64,000 nucleotides of DNA, taken from contig JASBRS010000014.1 in assembly GCA_030149325.1 (NCBI GenBank), positions 1 to 64,000 on the forward strand. Reading direction: 5' to 3'. How positions within the stretch are numbered: position 1 is the stretch's first letter; each line of letters begins with the position of its first letter. Position numbers and translations under genes: made by a program. Source of the DNA: Deinococci bacterium. GTDB lineage: Bacteria > Deinococcota > Deinococci > Deinococcales > Trueperaceae. The notes beneath the pieces are model-generated. The model made no database searches and was not told the DNA's origin. It saw only the letters and a program-made list of their open reading frames with translations. Below are positions 45,835-54,787 of this stretch, in pieces.

Positions 45835-47244
45835 ATGCCGCTGTCCGACTACCTCGACGCCAACCGTGAGCGCCACCTGAGCGAGCTCTTCGAGCTGCTG
45901 CGCATCCCCTCGGTATCCACCGACCCCGGCCGCGCCGCGGACGTCGCGGCTGCGGCCGAGTTCGTCGCCGACGCCCTGCGCTCGGCGGGGCTCGGCGCCG
46001 ACGTCCACGCCACCGACGGCCACCCGATCGTGGTCGGGCGCTCGCCGGCCGTCGAGGGCGCGCCCACCGTGCTCGTCTACGGGCACTACGACGTCCAGCC
46101 CGCCGAACCGCTCGAGCTCTGGGACACCCCGCCCTTCGAGCCCCGCATCGTCGACGGCGACATCCGGGCCCGGGGCGCCAGCGACGACAAGGGGCAGGTC
46201 TACGCCCATGTCAAGGGCGCCGAGGCGCTCCTGCAGCTCGACGGCGCCTTGCCCGTCAACCTGGTGTTCGTGATCGAGGGCGAGGAGGAGATCGGCAGCC
46301 CCCACCTGAGGCCCTTCCTGGAGGCCCACGCCGACGAGCTGGCGGCCGACGTGGTGGTCATCTCCGACGGGGCCATGCTGGCGCCCGATACCCCGACCCT
46401 GACCTACGGCCTCAAGGGGCTGGCGTACCTGGAGGTGCGCGTTCGCAGCGCCGGCCGCGACCTGCACTCCGGCGCCTACGGCGGCGGGGTCCCCAACCCC
46501 ATCCAGGCCCTGGCCGGCATGATCGCCGCCCTCAAGGACGACGACGGCCGGGTGACGGTGCCCGGCTTCTACGACGACGTCGCGGAGCTGGGTGACGAGG
46601 AGCGCCGGCGCATGGCCGACGCCCCCTTCGACGAGGCGGCCTTCCGGGCCGACGCCGGCGTCACGGCCACCCCTGGCGAACGGGGGTACAGCCTCATCGA
46701 GCGGCTGTGGGCCCGGCCGACGTTGGACTGCAACGGTATCTGGGGAGGCTTCCAGGGCGACGGCGCCAAGACGGTCATCCCCGCCGAGGCCGGGGCCAAG
46801 ATCTCGTGCCGGCTGGTGCCCGGCCAGGAGCCCGAGGACATCAGCCGCAAGGTGGCGCACGCCCTCGAGGCCCTGGCCCCCGAAGGCTGTGAGGTGGAGG
46901 TCGTGCACCTGCACGGCGGTCGCCCGGCGTCCACGCCGATCGACGCGGCCAGCGTGCGTGCCGCCGCCGAGGCGCTGCGGGCCTCCTTCGGGCGCGAACC
47001 GGTGTTCGCCCGGACCGGCGGCACCATCCCGGTGGTGGCGGACTTCCAGGAGCTGCTGGGCAGCGAGGTCGTACTGGTGGGCTTCGGCCTGGAGGACGAC
47101 CGCGCGCACGCCCCCAACGAGAAGTTCTCGGTCGAGAACTACCTGCGGGGCATCGCCACCAGCGCCGAGCTGCTCCGTGCGCTCGGTCGCGCCCCCCTCG
47201 GGGGCCCCGCTGGGGCCTCCGGAGGCGGCGACGGGGCGGGGTAG
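45835..47244 (+). CDS. M20-family dipeptidase/carboxypeptidase
   Basis: Zinc peptidase of 469 residues. Metal-site motifs: VLVYGHYDVQP (His-Asp), RGASDDKGQVY, VIEGEEEIGSPHL (Glu-Glu), VVISDGAML, and the late HAPNEKFSVENYLRG. The dimerisation domain contains RDLHSGAYGGGVPNP. The architecture matches cytoplasmic dipeptidases that act on short peptides (PepV/CNDP-like). smc follows 8 nt later. Confidence 0.93.
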   Translation: MPLSDYLDANRERHLSELFELLRIPSVSTDPGRAADVAAAAEFVADALRSAGLGADVHATDGHPIVVGRSPAVEGAPTVLVYGHYDVQPAEPLELWDTPPFEPRIVDGDIRARGASDDKGQVYAHVKGAEALLQLDGALPVNLVFVIEGEEEIGSPHLRPFLEAHADELAADVVVISDGAMLAPDTPTLTYGLKGLAYLEVRVRSAGRDLHSGAYGGGVPNPIQALAGMIAALKDDDGRVTVPGFYDDVAELGDEERRRMADAPFDEAAFRADAGVTATPGERGYSLIERLWARPTLDCNGIWGGFQGDGAKTVIPAEAGAKISCRLVPGQEPEDISRKVAHALEALAPEGCEVEVVHLHGGRPASTPIDAASVRAAAEALRASFGREPVFARTGGTIPVVADFQELLGSEVVLVGFGLEDDRAHAPNEKFSVENYLRGIATSAELLRALGRAPLGGPAGASGGGDGAG

Positions 47245-47252
47245 ACGGACCC

Positions 47253-50200
47253 GTGCGCCTCACCTCCCTGTCGCTCCAGGGCTTCAAGAGCTTCGGGAAC
47301 CGCACCGTCATCGAGTTCGCCCCCGGCATCACCGCCATCATCGGGCCGAACGGCTCGGGCAAGTCCAACCTCATCGACGCCTTGAGGTGGACCACCGGCG
47401 GCGGCCGTGCCCGCGAGTTCCGGGCGAGTGACAAGACCGACCTGATCTTCCACGGCGCCGCCGGCAAGCGCGGTCTCAGCCTCGCCGAGGTCGAGGTCGA
47501 ACTGCGGGGTGACGGGCGCAGCCTGAAGGTGTACCGCAGCCTCGAGCGCGACGGCACCACACGCCTGCGCCTCAACGGTCGCAACACCCGCTTCCTCGAC
47601 CTCGAAGAGGCCCTGTCCGGCAGTGGTCTCGGCCGCTCCGGCGTGGCCCTGATCGGCCAGGGCGAGGTCAGCCAGGTGCTCATGGCCGATCCCGCCAAGC
47701 TGCTGGAGTACGTCGCCGAGGTCGCCGGCGTCGGGCGCATGAGCGCCCGACGTGAGCAGACGCAGGCGCGCCTCGAGACCGCCCGCGGCCACCTCGATCG
47801 CCTCCAGGACGTCGTCGTCGAGCTCGAACAGCGCTGCGACCGCCTCGCCGAGGAGGCCGCCGACGCCGAACGCCACGCCGCCCTGACGGCGGAGGCCCTG
47901 CAGCTCCGCGTGACCGCCGGGCGGCGCCGCGTGGAGGGCCTGGAGACCGAGATCCGCGGGTTGCACCAGCGCGGCGCCGAGCTCGAGGAAGCGATCCACG
48001 ACGGGCGGCAACGTCTCGAGGCGCTGCGCGGCGACCTGGAGAGAGTAGGGCTGGAGCGCGACGAGCGCGAGGCCGCCTACCGCAGCGCGCTCGCCGAGGC
48101 CGAGCTGCGCCGAGGGGACCTGCGCGTGGCCCGGGAGCGGGCCGAGCGCGCCGAGGAACGCCACCAGGCCGCACTCCAGACCCTGGCCGCCACCCGCCAG
48201 GAGGCCGACCGCCTCGACGCCAGCGAGCCGCCGCAAGCGCCCGAGGGCGATCCCGGACCGCTGGCCGAGGAGGAGGAGCGCTTGCGCGCCGAGGTGGAGG
48301 CCGGCGAACGGGCCTGGAACGAGGCTCGCCACGAGGTCGAGGCGGCCGCGGCCGCGCTCGACGAGCTGCGTCGCGCCCAGGCCGAGGCCGAGCGCAGCGC
48401 CGCCGCCTACCAGACGCAACTCCTCGAGCTCGAGCGCCGCGCGGAGGAGCTCGAGGCGCGCAGGCGCGCCCTCGCCGAGCAGCCCCACGACGACCTGGAG
48501 GCGCTGGAGGCCGGCGAGACGCGCGCACGCGAGCACGCGGCCGCGGCCGCCAGCGAGCTGGAGGGCGCCCGGACCCGGCTGGCCGAAGCCCACGAGGCGC
48601 ACGCCCAGCTCGAGGCCGAACGTCAGGCGCTCGAGCGCGCCGCCCAGCGGCAACGCGCTGCCTTCGAGGCGCGCCGCGGCTACGCCCAGGGCCCGCGCAA
48701 CGCCCTCACCTCCGGCATCGCAGGGGTCGTGGGCTCGGTCGGGGACCTGCTGCGCGTCGAGGAACGCTTCCGGGTGGCCGTCGCCGCCGCCCTCGGGCGG
48801 CGCGCCGAGTACGTGGTGGTCGATTCCGCGGAGACGGGCCAGCGGGTCCTCGATTGGGTGCGCGAGCGCGGCGGTTTCGTGACGGTGCTGCCGCTCGACC
48901 TGCTGCGGGACGACGGCCGTCGTCCACCGGCGGCGCTCGACGGCGGCCCGGGCGTCCTCGGCGCCGCCGTCGACGCCGTAACGGTCGACCCTGCCTACCG
49001 TCGCGTCGCCGAGCAGCTGTTGGGCGGGACGCTGCTGGTCGAGACGATGCAGGACGCGACCCGGCTGGCGCGAGGCTCCGGGCCGCGCGTTCGGCTGGTG
49101 GCTCTCAACGGCGACATCCTCGAGGCCTCCGGCGCCATGAGCGGCGGCCGCCGCGGCGGGACCCCCAGCGTCCTCGGCGCCGCCGCCGAGGTCGAGGAAG
49201 CGGAGGCCGCGGCGTCCGAGGTCAGCGAGCGGGCGGCCGCCGCGAAGACGCGCCTGGAGGCGTGCCAGGCCGACGTGCGGGCACTGCAGGACCGTCAGCC
49301 CGAGGCCGCGAAGGCCCTCGACGAGGCGCGCGCCCTGCTTGCCGCGGCCCGCGAGCGCGCCTCCCGCCACCACGGCCTGATCGAGGACCTCCAGCACCGC
49401 GAGGAGGCGCTGGCCCGCGCGCGGGGCGAGCTGGCCCCGCCGGCGTCGCTCCCCGACCCGGCGCGTCTGGCGACGGCCGAAGCCGAGCTCGCCGTCGCCC
49501 GCGAGCGCCTCGAGGAGCAGCGCCAGGTCGGCGCCGACGGGCGCGACCGCCTGGCGCGCTTGCGTGAGGACCGGCTGGTGCTCGAGGAACGCTGGCGCGC
49601 CTACGGCGACGCCCGGCAGCGCTACGAGGAGCAGCGCCTGCGGGCGGCCGAGCTGCGGACCTCGGTGGGTCGGCAGGAGCAGGCGCTGGAGGGGCTGGCC
49701 ACGGCGCTGGCCGACGCCCGGGAGGCGCACGCCGCCGCCGAGGCGGCCATGCCCACGGGGCTCGAGCTCGCCGAGGCGGCGCTCGAGGAGGCGCGCCAGC
49801 GCGGCCAGGCGGTGGACACCGAACGCACCGCCGCGACCGAACGGCAGGCCGCGCGCGGCCAGGAGTTGGAGGCCTGCCACGTGCAGCTCGCCCGTCGCGA
49901 GGCGGCGCTCGAGCTGGCGGTGGAGGAGCTGCGTGAGCTCCCCGACGGGGTCGAGCTCTTGGAGATCGGCGAACGCGTCGCCCGCGCGCGGTGGCGCGAG
50001 GTCGGCGAGGCGCTCGAGGCGCTGGGACCCGTGAACCACCGGGCGGCGCACGACCTGCGCGAGGCACGCGAGCGCAAGGAGGGCCTCGAGGTCGAGATGG
50101 TCCAGGCGGCCCTGGCCGTGACCGACCTCGAGGGCACGCTGCAGCGCATCGACCGGGAGACGACGTCGCGGCTGCAGGCGGCCCTCACGCGCCTCCGGGG

Positions 50201-50645
50201 CAGCTTCCAAGCGCACGTCAGGCAGCTCTTCGGCGACGAGGGCTTCGGCGACATCGACGTGGATCACGACGACGGTCGACCGGTCGGCGTCCGCATCCGA
50301 CTGCAGCCTCCCGGCAAGCAGACGCAGTCGCTGCACCTGCTCTCGGTCGGGGAGCGCACCATGGGGGCGCTGGCCTTCCTGTTCGCCCTGATGGCCGACG
50401 ACGACCGCGGCAGCGGTCTTCCCATCGCCGTCCTGGACGAGGTGGACGCCCCTCTCGACGAGGCCAACATCCGCCGCTACTGCGGCTTCCTGGAACGGCT
50501 GGCACGCTCCGGCACGCAGTTCGTGCTGATCACCCACCAGAAGGCCACCTTCGAGGTCGCCGACGTGCTGTGGGGCGTCACCACCGAGAGCGGCGTGAGC
50601 CGCGTGTTCAGCATCCGTCGCGGCGAAGCCGTGAGCGCCGACTAG
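47253..50645 (+). CDS. smc: Chromosome segregation protein SMC
   Basis: SMC ATPase of 1130 residues. The N-terminal head has Walker A GPNGSGKSN (31-39). Two long coiled coils (about 165-470 and 640-960) flank a hinge (about 480-640, RNALTSGIAGVVGSVGDLLRV, VRLVALNGDILEASGAMSGGRRGG). The C-terminal head has Walker B PIAVLDEVDAPLDEANI. The ABC signature reads LSVGE (1030-1034) rather than LSGGE. It condenses and individualises chromosomes with ScpAB, which is not in the window. GTG 47253. Confidence 0.96.
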   Translation: MRLTSLSLQGFKSFGNRTVIEFAPGITAIIGPNGSGKSNLIDALRWTTGGGRAREFRASDKTDLIFHGAAGKRGLSLAEVEVELRGDGRSLKVYRSLERDGTTRLRLNGRNTRFLDLEEALSGSGLGRSGVALIGQGEVSQVLMADPAKLLEYVAEVAGVGRMSARREQTQARLETARGHLDRLQDVVVELEQRCDRLAEEAADAERHAALTAEALQLRVTAGRRRVEGLETEIRGLHQRGAELEEAIHDGRQRLEALRGDLERVGLERDEREAAYRSALAEAELRRGDLRVARERAERAEERHQAALQTLAATRQEADRLDASEPPQAPEGDPGPLAEEEERLRAEVEAGERAWNEARHEVEAAAAALDELRRAQAEAERSAAAYQTQLLELERRAEELEARRRALAEQPHDDLEALEAGETRAREHAAAAASELEGARTRLAEAHEAHAQLEAERQALERAAQRQRAAFEARRGYAQGPRNALTSGIAGVVGSVGDLLRVEERFRVAVAAALGRRAEYVVVDSAETGQRVLDWVRERGGFVTVLPLDLLRDDGRRPPAALDGGPGVLGAAVDAVTVDPAYRRVAEQLLGGTLLVETMQDATRLARGSGPRVRLVALNGDILEASGAMSGGRRGGTPSVLGAAAEVEEAEAAASEVSERAAAAKTRLEACQADVRALQDRQPEAAKALDEARALLAAARERASRHHGLIEDLQHREEALARARGELAPPASLPDPARLATAEAELAVARERLEEQRQVGADGRDRLARLREDRLVLEERWRAYGDARQRYEEQRLRAAELRTSVGRQEQALEGLATALADAREAHAAAEAAMPTGLELAEAALEEARQRGQAVDTERTAATERQAARGQELEACHVQLARREAALELAVEELRELPDGVELLEIGERVARARWREVGEALEALGPVNHRAAHDLREARERKEGLEVEMVQAALAVTDLEGTLQRIDRETTSRLQAALTRLRGSFQAHVRQLFGDEGFGDIDVDHDDGRPVGVRIRLQPPGKQTQSLHLLSVGERTMGALAFLFALMADDDRGSGLPIAVLDEVDAPLDEANIRRYCGFLERLARSGTQFVLITHQKATFEVADVLWGVTTESGVSRVFSIRRGEAVSAD

Positions 50646-50647
50646 TC

Positions 50648-51358
50648 GTGCCGCTGGCGATCGCCTTCCGCATCGAGAGCTTCGACGAGCTCGCGTCGAC
50701 GCAGTCGGAGCTGCGCAGGCGTCTCGAGGCGGGCGAGGCGGTGGACGGCCTGGTGGTGCGCGCCACGCGCCAGACGCAGGGGAGAGGCCGCCGGGGCCGC
50801 ACGTGGACGAGTGCGGAGGGCGGGAGCTACCAGACGCTGGCCGTCCGCGACCCCGCGCCGCCCGCCCTCGGGCGCGGTGGCAGTGCGGTGGCGGTGGCCG
50901 TGGGCATGGCCGCGGCGTTCGCGGGCTACGGCGTGCGCCTGCAGGTGAAGTGGCCCAACGACCTGCACTACCGAGGGCGCAAGCTCGGCGGCGTCCTGAC
51001 CGAGTACGTACGGGGCCACCTGCTGGTGGGCGTCGGCATCAACGTCGCCAACGAGCCCCCCGAGGGCGGCATCGCCCTGCGTGGCTGGGACCTCGAAGGC
51101 GTCCACGGTGCCGTGCTGGCCGGGATCCAGGCCGGTCTCGACGGCTGGCTCGATCGGCCCGGGGAGCTGCCGCAGCGCTTCGCCGCGGTCGATGCCCTGG
51201 CCCGGACCGAGGTCCGGCTGGCGGTCGGCGATGGCGAGGTGCACGGAAGGGCCGCCGGCATCGACGCGGACGGCGCGCTCCGGGTGGAGACGGCCGAGGG
51301 CCCGGTGCGGGTGCGCTCCGGGACCGTGCTCGCCTACGGCGACGGCGCGCCGGGCTGA
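50648..51358 (+). CDS. birA: Biotin--[acetyl-CoA-carboxylase] ligase (catalytic domain only)
   Basis: Ligase of 236 residues that attaches biotin to carboxylase carrier proteins. Motifs: RQTQGRGRRGRTW (biotinyl-AMP loop), LQVKWPNDLHYRGRKLGGVLTE, LLVGVGINVANEP. A C-terminal SH3-like part follows. The N-terminal helix-turn-helix of BirA is absent, so it should not repress transcription. GTG 50648 lies 2 nt after the smc stop. It converges with the recombinase gene. Confidence 0.92.
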   Translation: MPLAIAFRIESFDELASTQSELRRRLEAGEAVDGLVVRATRQTQGRGRRGRTWTSAEGGSYQTLAVRDPAPPALGRGGSAVAVAVGMAAAFAGYGVRLQVKWPNDLHYRGRKLGGVLTEYVRGHLLVGVGINVANEPPEGGIALRGWDLEGVHGAVLAGIQAGLDGWLDRPGELPQRFAAVDALARTEVRLAVGDGEVHGRAAGIDADGALRVETAEGPVRVRSGTVLAYGDGAPG

Positions 51359-51365
51359 GCGCCGC

Positions 51366-52352
51366 TCACCAGTCGTCGATATCGTCTCCGATGGCGTTGG
51401 CATCGATCTTGGCGTAGATGCGGGTGGTCTGGATGTCGGCGTGGCGCAGGTGCGCCGCCACCCGGCCGAGGTCGCCGGTCTGCCGGTAGTAGCGCGTCCC
51501 CGCGCCGTGGCGCAGCCCGTGCACCCCGGCCGAGTCGTAGTCGACGCCCGCGCGCGGGCACAGCGCGCGGAACCGCCGCCGCGTGCGGTCGGTGCCCCAC
51601 GGCAGCACCAGCTCGGGGTCGCGCTGCCGTTTCGGGCCGCTCCCCAGGGCGCGGAGCTCGTCCAGGGCCGTGCGCAGACGCCGCGTCATGCGGACCCGCC
51701 CCGCCTTGCCGCCCTTGCCCGAGGCCACCCTCAGCTCGCCCTTGTCGACGTCCAGATCGCGCCAACGCAGCGCCGTCATCTCGCTGATGCGCAACCCGGC
51801 GTGGGCACCGAGCAGCACCACCACCCGCTCGGCCGGCTCCGCCAGCTCCAGCAGCCGCTCGACCTCGCCGTCACGGTACGGACGCCGCTTCTCCCACGGG
51901 GGCGTCGGGTCCTTGGCCACCCGTACGTTCTCGAACGGCCGCGCTTCCGTCACACCCGCCCAGCGCAACGCCCGGTAGAGCGTCCGCGCGGCGGCCAGCT
52001 TCACCTGCAGCGTCGACGGCTTGGGGCGCGTGCCGCCGTGCTGCGGCGTGGACTCGAGCCGGCGGATGTAGAGCACGCCGGCGTCGCGCGACGGCCGCAG
52101 CAGGTTCTCGTGCGGCCAGCCCGCCAGGAGGTCCTCGATGCCGCGCCGGTAGGTCCGGAGCGTGTGGCGGCTGGCACGCGCGCCCTTGGAGCCGTGCAGG
52201 AACAGGTACGCCTCGGTGAGGCCCCAGAGCTCCTCGAGATCGCGGGCGTTGGCCGCCCGAGCGGCGCGTCGCTTGAGGGCGTCGGCCGGCAGCCCGGCCC
52301 AGCTCTCGGCACGGTTCAGGGCGTCGCCCTGGTAGCGTTGGAGGTCGCTCAT
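51366..52352 (-). CDS. Tyrosine recombinase of the XerC/D type
   Basis: Recombinase of 328 residues. The N-terminal SAM-like arm-binding domain (GSKGARASRHTLRTYRRGIEDLLAG) is followed by a catalytic domain with the full set: AGLRISEM (Arg I), GKGGKAGRV (Lys), HGLRHGAGT (His-x-x-Arg), LRHADIQTTRIYAKID (His/Trp position and nucleophilic Tyr). It could resolve chromosome dimers. A dif-like site lies 80 nt upstream. The ATG at 52352 is close to GGAGCGCCG. No phage or integron genes flank it, which favours a chromosomal Xer over a mobile integrase. Confidence 0.88.
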   Translation of the reverse strand: MSDLQRYQGDALNRAESWAGLPADALKRRAARAANARDLEELWGLTEAYLFLHGSKGARASRHTLRTYRRGIEDLLAGWPHENLLRPSRDAGVLYIRRLESTPQHGGTRPKPSTLQVKLAAARTLYRALRWAGVTEARPFENVRVAKDPTPPWEKRRPYRDGEVERLLELAEPAERVVVLLGAHAGLRISEMTALRWRDLDVDKGELRVASGKGGKAGRVRMTRRLRTALDELRALGSGPKRQRDPELVLPWGTDRTRRRFRALCPRAGVDYDSAGVHGLRHGAGTRYYRQTGDLGRVAAHLRHADIQTTRIYAKIDANAIGDDIDDW

Positions 52353-52432
52353 CGGCGCTCCGGCGCGGACGGCGCGCTGGCGCGCGGAGGATCCGCGGGG
52401 TCGGTTGGGGTGGCCATGCGGTCATCCTACGT

Positions 52433-52460
52433 TGTGCTGATAAGACGAGTTATCAGGTTT
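52433..52460. other. Putative dif-like recombination site
   Basis: 11-nt arm TGTGCTGATAA, 6-nt centre GACGAG and 11-nt arm TTATCAGGTTT. The inner arms form a perfect inverted repeat (CTGATAA/TTATCAG). Known dif sites have the same 11-6-11 plan with ATAA-N6-TTAT at the core. It lies 80 nt from the recombinase start codon. It could instead be an operator for that gene. Confidence 0.5.
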
Positions 52461-53135
52461 TTTACACCGTTCGGCGCCCGGCCGGGCCCCAGGGCGCGCT
52501 GGCATGCCTCGACCGCCCGCCTGGGCGCAGCCGCGATCGGCGCCGCGCCGTGTCCCGACCCCCGACCCTCCAGCGCCACCGACGGTGCAGCGTCCCGCGG
52601 TGCTCGGCCACGTCGAGCTGCCGTCGCGGCTGCCGGGCTCCTGGCAGGTCCTCGGCGCCGCCGTCTCGCTCGCCACGCCGCGCGGCGCCCAGCCGGCGTC
52701 CCGAGGCTCCGGCGACGTCGCCCGCGGGGCTCGCCGTCTCCGCGGACGTGGCCCGGAGCGAACGGCCACGCGGGCGTCGGGCTGGTATGGGCCCCGACGG
52801 CACACCTTGGCGCCCCCGTGGCCGCCCCTTCCGGCCCCCCTGGTGCGCCCGCCGGGACGGCTCGCGGCCGGATCGCGACGACCGCGCCTCATGCGCGTCC
52901 TGGACGCTGTTCGTCAGATCGGGCCGCGACCGACGCCAGGAGCGTATAGACCGCCCTATCCAGGCGGCCGAGGATGCCGCTGCCCATCTCAGGATTGCCT
53001 GGGGGACGTTGGTTCTAGGGGCTTTGGTGGAGGGCGATCGACCCTACGTGGGCGGCGGGCTCGGATCTCGAGAGTGCATTTGATAATACGTCTGCTGGCG
53101 CGCGACCGACCGCGCACCCCACCGCAACGTCGGAC
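52461..53135. other. Long gene-free region between the recombinase and mgtE
   Basis: Stretch of 675 nt without a convincing gene, the longest in the window. Open frames here are long only because stops are rare at this GC content, and they have Arg/Pro/Ser-rich translations. Protein-like pieces in different plus frames (GHVELPSRLPGSWQVLGAAVSLATP at about 52605; GANGHAGVGLVWAPTAHLGAPVA at about 52765) might be remains of a decayed gene. The part after 52960 is AT-richer (TTTGATAATACG near 53078). Confidence 0.35.
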
Positions 53136-54527
53136 CTACAGCAGGGTGCCGCTGAGGATGGAGGCGGCCACGGTGAAGAAGATGACGATGCCGGTGACGT
53201 CCACGATCGTCGCCACGAAGGGCGCCGACGAGGCCGCCGGGTCGGCGCCGATGCGCTTGAGCAGGATCGGCAGCAACGAGCCCGTGAGCGAGCCCCACAG
53301 CACGACGCCGATGAGCGAGAAGAAGATCGTCAGGGCGATGAGCGGCCAGTGCGGGCCGTACATGTCGAAGGCCAGCGCCCACACGGTGATGCGCGCGAAG
53401 CCCACGGCGCCCAGGATGGCGCCCAGGGAGAGGCCGGCGATCAGCTCGCGGCGCATCACGCGCCACCAGTCGCGCAGGGTCACCTCGCCCAGCGCCATGG
53501 CGCGGGTGACCAGGGTGGCCGCCTGCGACCCGGAGTTGCCGCCGCTGGAGATGATCAGCGGGATGAACAGCGACAGCACCACCGCCTTGGCGATCTCGTT
53601 CTGGAAGAAGCCCATGGCGGTGGCGGTGAGCATCTCGCCGATGAACAGCATCACCAGCCACACGGCGCGCTTGCGCACCAGGGTGGGGATGGCGATGCGC
53701 AGGTAGGGCTCGTCGAAGGCCTCGACGCCGCCGAGCTTGTGGAAGTCCTCGGTGGCCTCCTCCTCCGCCACGTCCAGGACGTCGTCGACGGTGACGATGC
53801 CGACGAGGATGCCGCCGCTGTCGGTGACCGGAAGCGCCGTGCGGTCGAGGCGCCGGAAGGCGGTGACCGCCTCCTCCTGGTCCTGGGTCGCCTCGAGCGC
53901 CACGAACTGGTGGTCCATGAGCTCCTCGATGCGCGTCTCGGGCTCCACCAGCAGCAGCTCCCGCATGCGGAGGTCGTCGATCAGCTTGCCGCCCTTGGCC
54001 GTCACGTAGAGGATGTTGAGCGTCTCCGAGTCGCTGCCGAACTGCCGGATGTGCTTCAGGGCGTCCGCGACCGTCCAGTGCGGCTTGACGGCGACGTAGT
54101 CGGGGGTCATGAGGCGGCCGACGGAGTCCTCGGGGTACCCGAGCAGGCGGGTCGCCACCCCTCGCTCGTCGGGCGACAGCAGGTTCAGCAGCCTCTTGGT
54201 GACCTTGCCGGGCAGCTCCTCCAGGAGCGCCGTGCGATCGTCCGGCGACATGTCGTTGAGGATGACCGCCACATCGCGGTCGCCCATCGCCCGCAACAGG
54301 CGCTCCTGGGCATCGAGCCGCAGGTACTCGAAGGTGTCGGCCGCCAGCTCCCGCGGCAGGATGCGGAAGACCACCGCCTCGGCCTCGTGCGGCAGGTCGT
54401 CCATCAGCTCCGCCAGGTCGGGCGGCTCGCGGTCGCGAAGCCGCGTACGCAGCTCCTCGAAACGGCGAGCCTCGACGAGCTGGAGCAGCTCATCCCGTTG
54501 CCCTTGGAGATCGGGAGCCTGGAACAC
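53136..54527 (-). CDS. mgtE: Magnesium transporter MgtE
   Basis: Mg2+ channel of 463 residues. The N domain (about 1-120, ELMDDLPHEAEAVVFRILPRELAADTFEYL) is followed by two CBS domains (about 130-250, VGRLMTPDYVAVKPHWTVADAL and TALPVTDSGGILVGIVTVDDVLDV) and five membrane helices including the pore motif SSGGNSGSQAATL. Mg2+ binding to the cytoplasmic domains gates the pore. GTG 54527 (VFQAPDLQ) is chosen because GGAGGTG lies 6 nt upstream; longer starts are possible. Confidence 0.95.
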   Translation of the reverse strand: MFQAPDLQGQRDELLQLVEARRFEELRTRLRDREPPDLAELMDDLPHEAEAVVFRILPRELAADTFEYLRLDAQERLLRAMGDRDVAVILNDMSPDDRTALLEELPGKVTKRLLNLLSPDERGVATRLLGYPEDSVGRLMTPDYVAVKPHWTVADALKHIRQFGSDSETLNILYVTAKGGKLIDDLRMRELLLVEPETRIEELMDHQFVALEATQDQEEAVTAFRRLDRTALPVTDSGGILVGIVTVDDVLDVAEEEATEDFHKLGGVEAFDEPYLRIAIPTLVRKRAVWLVMLFIGEMLTATAMGFFQNEIAKAVVLSLFIPLIISSGGNSGSQAATLVTRAMALGEVTLRDWWRVMRRELIAGLSLGAILGAVGFARITVWALAFDMYGPHWPLIALTIFFSLIGVVLWGSLTGSLLPILLKRIGADPAASSAPFVATIVDVTGIVIFFTVAASILSGTLL

Positions 54528-54579
54528 GGTCGTCACCTCCGCCCATCGCGACACGGCGGACCGCAACGGGCGCCAGGGA

Positions 54580-54585
54580 AGTCTA
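54580..54585 (-). promoter_or_regulatory. -10 box of mgtE
   Basis: TAGACT on the minus strand about 52 nt before the GTG. The resulting leader is too short for an M-box riboswitch. Confidence 0.45.
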
Positions 54586-54661
54586 CCAGCCGCACGTCTG
54601 CGACGACAGCGACGGCGCCGACCGGAGGCGCCGCCCCCGCGCGGGTGGGACCCCCCGGGCC

Positions 54662-54706
54662 ATGCTCGTGCCTGGGATCACGAGCATTCTGCTCGTGCGC
54701 TCGTGA
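54662..54706. terminator. Overlapping alternative hairpins between yfbR-like gene and mgtE
   Basis: ATGCTCGTG (54662-54670) pairs with CACGAGCAT (54679-54687). The latter can instead pair with TGCTCGTG (54690-54697), so two hairpins exclude each other. GCTCGTGCGCTCGTGA (54691-54706) recurs exactly after asnS (61239-61254). The region is downstream of the HD nucleotidase gene and upstream of the mgtE -10, so a terminator or dispersed repeat is likelier than an mgtE riboswitch. Confidence 0.5.
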
Positions 54707-54787
54707 CACCGCACGATCGGCCCGGGCGGACGCCCCCACGATCGCGCCGCGTGGCGTCCCTACCCGCGGGTGTGCGGGTCCGCCGGA

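Noticed and set aside
51366-52352. Integrase of a mobile element
   Set aside because: No attachment repeats, tRNA target or cargo genes; flanking genes are housekeeping.
52504-53706. 400-codon plus-strand frame across the gene-free region
   Set aside because: It runs on into sequence antisense to mgtE and has Arg/Pro-rich composition; kept only as a possible gene remnant.
54528-54787. Mg2+ riboswitch (M-box) upstream of mgtE
   Set aside because: The hairpins lie upstream of the likely mgtE -10 (54580) and lack M-box consensus sequence.
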